Positions 59,927-64,000 of a DNA stretch of 64,000 nt are shown piece after piece. The translations under genes and the position numbers were made by a program. Each line of letters opens with the position of its first letter. The stretch's first letter is position 1. The notes under the pieces are model-generated. The model did no database searches and was not told the origin of the DNA. It was given only the letters and a program-made list of their open reading frames with translations. The stretch covers positions 62,001-126,000 of the forward strand of contig NZ_JNYV01000002.1 in the NCBI RefSeq assembly GCF_000717275.1, written 5' to 3'. Source of the stretch: Kitasatospora arboriphila. GTDB lineage: Bacteria; Actinomycetota; Actinomycetes; Mycobacteriales; Mycobacteriaceae.

Positions 59927-60748
59927 TCACTTGACGATCGTGGTGTTCTTCACCGCCCCGATGCCCTCGATGCTGACCTCCACGGTCTCCCCGTTCTTGA
60001 TGTAGCGGGCCGGCTTGCGTGCGTGGCCGACCCCGCCTGTGGTGCCGGTGATGATGACATCTCCCGGTTGCAGGGTGACGATGTGGGAGATGTAGTCGAT
60101 CAGCTTGGCAGGGGTGAACACCAGATCGTCGGTGTTCGCGGACTGCATGGTTTCCCCTTCCAATCGTGTCTCGATTTTGGTGCCCAAGCTGTAGTCGGTG
60201 ACCATGATCGGCCCGAAACCGCTTGTCTTCTCGAATGTCTTGCCCTGATCCCACTGCAGGGTGCGGTACTGGTAGTCACGCATCGTGTAGTCGTTGATCA
60301 CCGAGTAGCCGCCAATGTAAGCATCGGCATCGGCCTCGGCGACCTGATACGCCTGGGCGCCCACGATGACCGCGAGCTCGGCTTCCCAGTCGAGTTCCGC
60401 GGCCGCGTACTCGGGAACGATCACGTCGTCGTAGGCACCGGCGAGTGCCTCTTTAAATTTCGCAAACAGAGTGGGGTGTTGCGGTAGGTCCCGACCCATC
60501 TCCCGGATGTGGGTGGCGTAGTTCAGCCCAACACAGACGATCTTGCCCGGTCGCGGTACGACCGGGGCGTAATCGGCGTCAGCGAGGTTGATCGTGGCCC
60601 CAGAAGCGTTGTTTGCTACCGATTTCCAGTCAGATTCTTCAAGCAACGCCGACAAATCCCGGTAGCCTGCGATGATGGTGGCGGTGGAATCGTTGTCGAC
60701 ACGGACCGCGACGGTGGTCCCTGCGTGGCGCAAGGTGGCGAGTTTCAT
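59927..60748 (-). CDS. Fumarylpyruvate hydrolase (FAH family)
   Basis: 273 aa from the ATG at 60748 with AAGGAG 8 nt upstream; the frame extends further by chance. Fumarylacetoacetate hydrolase fold: KIVCVGLNYATHIREMG (the conserved N-Y-x-x-H), VIVPEYAAAELDWEAELAVIVGAQAYQV (E-x-E metal ligands), YTMRDYQYRTLQWDQGKTFEKTSGFGPIMV (the D-x(n)-K-x-F-D-x-x-x-P-x-G-like loop), and LQPGDVIITGTTGGVGHARKP. It hydrolyses fumarylpyruvate to fumarate and pyruvate. It starts 4 nt after the gentisate dioxygenase stop and precedes the isomerase, so it is the last step of the pathway. Confidence 0.92.
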   Translation of the reverse strand: MKLATLRHAGTTVAVRVDNDSTATIIAGYRDLSALLEESDWKSVANNASGATINLADADYAPVVPRPGKIVCVGLNYATHIREMGRDLPQHPTLFAKFKEALAGAYDDVIVPEYAAAELDWEAELAVIVGAQAYQVAEADADAYIGGYSVINDYTMRDYQYRTLQWDQGKTFEKTSGFGPIMVTDYSLGTKIETRLEGETMQSANTDDLVFTPAKLIDYISHIVTLQPGDVIITGTTGGVGHARKPARYIKNGETVEVSIEGIGAVKNTTIVK

Positions 60749-60752
60749 TGAT

Positions 60753-61829
60753 TCAAGCTCCTTCGGTAAGTTGGGTACGCGCGAAATGCAGGCGCTCGAC
60801 GATCGGGGCGTCGGAGAAGGCGAACAAGTCGAAGTTGTCGTCGGCCGCGATGGACCACTCCGTCCACGATGGCACGACAATCATGTCGCCGGTGATGACA
60901 GCCTTGGGTTCACCGTTGATGATGATCTCGCCGCTGCCGCTAAATACCTGGTACACAGTGGATCCGACATCTCGACGTGGCCGGGTACGAGCGCCCGCGC
61001 GCAGACGATGGAACTCCGCGCGGATCGTCGGCATCACATCCCCACCGGTCGTCGGGTTGGTGTACCGCACCGCGGCATGACCGGGTTCGGTGGTTGATGC
61101 GTAACCTTCATCCTCCAACTCGAGTTGGGCAGTGAGGGCCGCGTCGGTGTGCTCCCATCGGTACGCGGCGATCGGCGAGTTGCTCATTGCATGCACGCCG
61201 ATGAGCGGGCGAAGTCCCGGATGCGCCCACAGGCGCTCCGACCGGGAGATGTCTGGGGTCGAATCGTCAGTCACCGCCTCCGAGCCGAACTCGAAGAAGC
61301 CCGTATCGGTGTAGTGCACGAATGGAATGTCTAATCCGTCGATCCACGCCATCGGCTGATCGGTCTCGTTGTGATGGCCGTGGAAATGCCACCCGGGCGT
61401 CAGCAGGAAGTCGCCGCGGCGCATCGCGACGGGATCACCGTTCACCACAGTCCACACCCCTTCCCCTTCGACCACGAATCGGAATGCATTCTGGGAATGA
61501 CGGTGTTCTGGCGCCGTTTCTTTAGGTCCCAGGTATTGAATCGCTGCCCAGAGCGTCGGCGACACATACGGCAGCCCTCCCAGCCCCGGGTTGGCCAACG
61601 CAATTGCGCGGCGTTCACCTCCCCGGCCGACCGGAACAAGATCACCGGCCCGTTGTGCGAGCGGGTACAGAGTCGACCATTTCCACACGAAAGGTATGGC
61701 TTTGGACGTCGGAGCCATCGGCATCAGGTCGCCGATCTGCGTCCACAGAGGGGTGAGATTCTGACTTTCGAAATCACGATAGAGCTGCTCGAGCAGTTCG
61801 TCTTCGATACGCGCGTCGTCTGTGGTCAT
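60753..61829 (-). CDS. Gentisate 1,2-dioxygenase (bicupin)
   Basis: 358 aa. First cupin: APEHRHSQNAFRFVVEG and LTPGWHFHGHHNETDQPMAWIDGLDIPF carry the Fe(II)-binding His residues (H-x-H, then H-x-H). The N-terminal part contains WKWSTLYPLAQRAGDLVP, typical of GDO. Second cupin: VYQVFSGSGEIIINGEPKAVITGDMIVVPSWTEWSIAA. It opens the ring of gentisate to maleylpyruvate, using Fe(II) and O2. Its start overlaps the AMP-ligase stop by 4 nt (61826-61829) and its stop is 4 nt before the hydrolase, so the operon is tightly coupled. Confidence 0.94.
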   Translation of the reverse strand: MTTDDARIEDELLEQLYRDFESQNLTPLWTQIGDLMPMAPTSKAIPFVWKWSTLYPLAQRAGDLVPVGRGGERRAIALANPGLGGLPYVSPTLWAAIQYLGPKETAPEHRHSQNAFRFVVEGEGVWTVVNGDPVAMRRGDFLLTPGWHFHGHHNETDQPMAWIDGLDIPFVHYTDTGFFEFGSEAVTDDSTPDISRSERLWAHPGLRPLIGVHAMSNSPIAAYRWEHTDAALTAQLELEDEGYASTTEPGHAAVRYTNPTTGGDVMPTIRAEFHRLRAGARTRPRRDVGSTVYQVFSGSGEIIINGEPKAVITGDMIVVPSWTEWSIAADDNFDLFAFSDAPIVERLHFARTQLTEGA

Positions 61830-63529
61830 CGTCGACCTCCTTCGTCGTGGCCCCGCTCGCGGGCAAGGCGTTGGGAAATGTCCTCGCGGATCGCTTTTTT
61901 GTCGATCTTTCCGACCTTGGTGGTCGGGATGGAGTCGACGACCTCAAGGCGTTCGGGGAGTTTGAAGCGGGCCACCCCGGCGGAGTTCATCACCGAAATC
62001 ACATCCGCGAGTTCTACCGAGTGACCGGGAACAACTGTCACGTACAAACAAAGACGCTCTCCGAGCACAGGATCGGGCATTGCAATGGCCGCCGCCATCT
62101 CCACCCCGTCGAGCTGATAGGCGAAGTTCTCGATCTCTTCGGCGGAAATTTTTTCGCCACCACGGTTGATCATGTCCTTGTCACGACCGGCCACGACCAG
62201 GTTGCCATCCGGCCGGCGGATCACGATGTCGCCGCTGCCGTAGAAGCCATCGGGTGTGAACGATTTCTTGTTGTGTTCAGGTGCACGGAAATAGCCACGG
62301 GGCGTGTACGGGCCGCGGGTCAGCAGGGCACCGGGAGTGCCGTCGGCCACTGGTTCACCGAATTCGTCGACCACCAGGATCTCGTCAGCCTCGCTGACGG
62401 GCCTGCCTTGGGTGCCGAGGATGACCTCGGGCTGATCGTCGAGTCGCGTCATGTTGATGAGACCTTCGGCCATCCCGAACACCTGCTGGAGTCGTGCTCC
62501 CAATACCGGTTCAACACGCGCGGCGAGTTCGTCGGGCATCCGGGATCCACCGACTTGCAATACCTTGAGCGACGACCCGGTGAGGACGTGGTGGTCGCGT
62601 TGATATTCGATCCACGACTGTGCAACCGCCGGCACCACAGCTGCCACCGTCACCGACTCGGCGTTGATTGTTCGAAGTGCGCGCTCGGCGGCCGGTGACC
62701 GGAGCATCACCGCACGCGCGCCGACGAACAGGGCGCCCAGTATGCCCGGACATGCCAGCGGAAAGTTGTGGCTGCTCGGCAGTGTGCCGAGATAGACGGT
62801 GCGTTCGTCGAACTCCGAGACCGCGTTGCAGGCTCGCACGTTGTACGCGTAGTCGTCGTGGGTCCGCACGATGAGCTTGGGTAGTCCTGTGGTGCCGCCG
62901 GACAGCAGTAGGCAGGCGACGTCCGATCCGTTTGGCTCGAGGTCGGCGGTGTCGACGTGGGCGGCGGTGTCGAAGCCGGGCAAGAGCGGGTACTCCGGCA
63001 CGCCGGATGAGTCAGGATCGACGGTGAGCTCACCGTAGACGAACACCTTCCGCACCGAGGGCGCGTCGGTCGCGACCTGCTGGGCCACTGCCCGCAGATC
63101 GGTGTCCCGATCGGTGTCGGAGACGAACAGCGCAACACTGTCGGAGAGCCGGGCCAGGTGGGTCAGCTCATGCCGACGATGCGCCGGAAGTGCCATCACC
63201 GGGATGATGCCGACTCGAAAGCATCCCAGTGTCAGAGCGACGAACTCCCAGCAGTTGGGTAACTGGAGGAGCACCCGCTCACCCGGCACGACGGATTGAT
63301 CGAGCAGGTACTGAGCGATCGCGCCGGAACGGTCCCAGAGCTGCTTGTAGGTGAGCCTCTCGGCTCCGTCGCTCAGCGCCTCGTTGTCCGGCTTCGCAGC
63401 GACTTGCGCCGCGATGTAGGAGCCCAACGAGCGACCCTGCCAGTAGCCGTTGGTCCGGTAGGTCGACGCGAGTTCTTCTGGCCATGGCACCACACCGTCG
63501 ATGGGTGCGGACGCGGTTCGGATGCTCAT
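61826..63529 (-). CDS. Aryl-AMP ligase, DhbE/SdgA-like (salicylyl- or 2,3-dihydroxybenzoyl-AMP ligase type)
   Basis: 567 aa. AMP-binding enzyme with SGGTTGLPKLIVRTHDDYAYN (P-loop of the aryl-AMP ligase group), LQQVFGMAEGLINMTRLD (A5), GFYGSGDIVIRRPDGNLVVAGRDKDMINRGGEKISAEEIE (A7-A8), and the C-terminal Lys in TTKVGKIDKKAIRE. The N-terminal AYRTNGYWQGRSLGSYI-like region is typical of 2,3-dihydroxybenzoate-AMP ligases. Its place beside gentisate dioxygenase suggests salicylate as substrate, as for SdgA in the known actinobacterial salicylate-to-gentisate route. 4-nt overlaps on both sides. Confidence 0.85.
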   Translation of the reverse strand: MSIRTASAPIDGVVPWPEELASTYRTNGYWQGRSLGSYIAAQVAAKPDNEALSDGAERLTYKQLWDRSGAIAQYLLDQSVVPGERVLLQLPNCWEFVALTLGCFRVGIIPVMALPAHRRHELTHLARLSDSVALFVSDTDRDTDLRAVAQQVATDAPSVRKVFVYGELTVDPDSSGVPEYPLLPGFDTAAHVDTADLEPNGSDVACLLLSGGTTGLPKLIVRTHDDYAYNVRACNAVSEFDERTVYLGTLPSSHNFPLACPGILGALFVGARAVMLRSPAAERALRTINAESVTVAAVVPAVAQSWIEYQRDHHVLTGSSLKVLQVGGSRMPDELAARVEPVLGARLQQVFGMAEGLINMTRLDDQPEVILGTQGRPVSEADEILVVDEFGEPVADGTPGALLTRGPYTPRGYFRAPEHNKKSFTPDGFYGSGDIVIRRPDGNLVVAGRDKDMINRGGEKISAEEIENFAYQLDGVEMAAAIAMPDPVLGERLCLYVTVVPGHSVELADVISVMNSAGVARFKLPERLEVVDSIPTTKVGKIDKKAIREDISQRLARERGHDEGGRR

Positions 63530-64000
63530 CGGCGCGGCCCTCCCGTTGTGTCATCTACCGCGGGTAGGACCACGGCATCGAGCGCGACCAGCCCGGTGGC
63601 GGTCACGCGAAGGGGATTGATCTCGATGTCGCCGACGGCCGGGTTCTGTCTTACGTACTGCGCGAGCGACACTGCGACCGAAGCGAACTCAGTCCGATTC
63701 AGTACAGGCCCGCCGCGCCAGCCGGCGAGCAGCGGTGCACACAGCAGGTCGTCGAGCATGGTGGCTGCCTCGGTTTCGGACAGGTCATGGCCGCGGATGG
63801 CCACGTCCCCGATGGCCTCGGCGGCCGTGCCACCAAGTCCGGCGACCAAAACCGGACCGAAGACGGCGTCACGACGGACGCCTAGAATCAGGTCGACGCC
63901 GCTGCCCGCCATTTCCTCGAGCAGATAGGCCATCGCCCCGATCCGGTCAAGTGCATCGTTGAGTTCGCCGCGAGAACGTACGCCAAGGTGCACACCTCCG
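63526..64000 (-). CDS. C-terminal part of an ADP-forming acyl-CoA synthetase (5' end off the window)
   Basis: The minus-strand frame is open to the right edge, and only about 157 residues are visible. They form the end of an ATP-grasp domain: GVDLILGVRRDAVFGPVLVAGLGGTAAEAIGDVAIRG, EATMLDDLLCAPLLAGWRGG-like, and VGDIEINPLRVTATGLVALDAVVLP with the conserved E-I-N-P-L metal ligands. This is the acetate--CoA ligase (ADP-forming)/succinyl-CoA synthetase-like group. It overlaps the AMP-ligase start by 4 nt, so it belongs to the gentisate operon and may activate an aryl acid or recycle CoA. The N-terminal CoA-binding part lies outside the window. Confidence 0.8.
   Translation of the reverse strand, partial: GGVHLGVRSRGELNDALDRIGAMAYLLEEMAGSGVDLILGVRRDAVFGPVLVAGLGGTAAEAIGDVAIRGHDLSETEAATMLDDLLCAPLLAGWRGGPVLNRTEFASVAVSLAQYVRQNPAVGDIEINPLRVTATGLVALDAVVLPAVDDTTGGPRR

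Noticed and set aside
1..64000. CRISPR array, tRNA, rRNA, phage or conjugation genes
   Set aside because: None seen on either strand: no spaced repeats, no tRNA-like cloverleaf and no integrase, terminase or relaxase motifs.

Overview
The window is high-GC actinobacterial chromosome. Mycothiol-type maleylpyruvate isomerase folds, a GAF-ANTAR regulator, a PPOX/F420-type oxidoreductase, a PASTA-less Ser/Thr kinase, actinobacterial dodecins, SipW-type secretion genes and frequent GTG/TTG starts all point to the Mycobacteriales. Gordonia or a close relative is my best guess, but this is inference and no rRNA or marker gene is present. Genes are dense, many overlap by 1-4 nt, and no tRNA, rRNA, CRISPR array or intact transposase was seen.

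Layout. (1) 1-3.9 kb: a cell-surface secretion cassette with two SipW/ER-type signal peptidases alternating with proteins carrying SipW-type signal peptides. The second peptidase appears fused to its own substrate, ending in a Thr/Pro-rich stalk. (2) 4-9 kb: small enzymes and transporters (mycothiol-type enzyme, tandem ABM membrane protein, arsenite/bile-acid-type carrier, VOC protein, GH16-like protein). (3) 9.1-12.5 kb: a three-gene membrane operon whose largest member repeats an Asp-x3-His...His motif. (4) 12.8-25.9 kb: housekeeping and stress genes (nitronate monooxygenase, RNase H, 2-hydroxyacid dehydrogenase, dodecin, PQQ-type sugar dehydrogenase, GAF-ANTAR, diguanylate cyclase, SNF2 helicase with SWIM partner, HxlR/NmrA pair). 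(5) 26-44 kb: lipase, ADP-ribosyltransferase-like ORF, divergent citrate synthases (one with a DNA-binding head), acyl-CoA synthetase, amidohydrolase, SulP plus MerR, a second dodecin, FUSC transporter, MFS transporter, zwf. (6) 44-51.9 kb: secreted protein, TetR/SDR pair, a SnoaL/FMN-reductase/arylamine N-acetyltransferase neighbourhood with two near-identical MerR-type promoters, nucleoside phosphorylase, Ser/Thr kinase. (7) 51.9-53 kb: a gene-poor scar with a nested palindrome. (8) 53-64 kb: a catabolic island.

The island is the most coherent functional unit. On the plus strand lie a GH3 beta-glucosidase, a Zn alcohol dehydrogenase, an aldehyde dehydrogenase and an isochorismatase-fold hydrolase. 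Converging on the minus strand are an acyl-CoA synthetase fragment (cut by the window edge), an aryl-AMP ligase, gentisate 1,2-dioxygenase, fumarylpyruvate hydrolase and a mycothiol-type maleylpyruvate isomerase. The two halves meet at a 15-bp perfect hairpin. Read together they could take an aryl glucoside such as salicin through salicyl alcohol, salicylaldehyde, salicylate, a CoA-activated intermediate and gentisate to fumarate and pyruvate. The 5-hydroxylase this needs is not in the window and may lie past the right edge.

Gene starts were chosen by ribosome binding site, overlap and domain boundary, so many are shorter than the longest open frame. All functions are read from motifs by eye; no database search was run.
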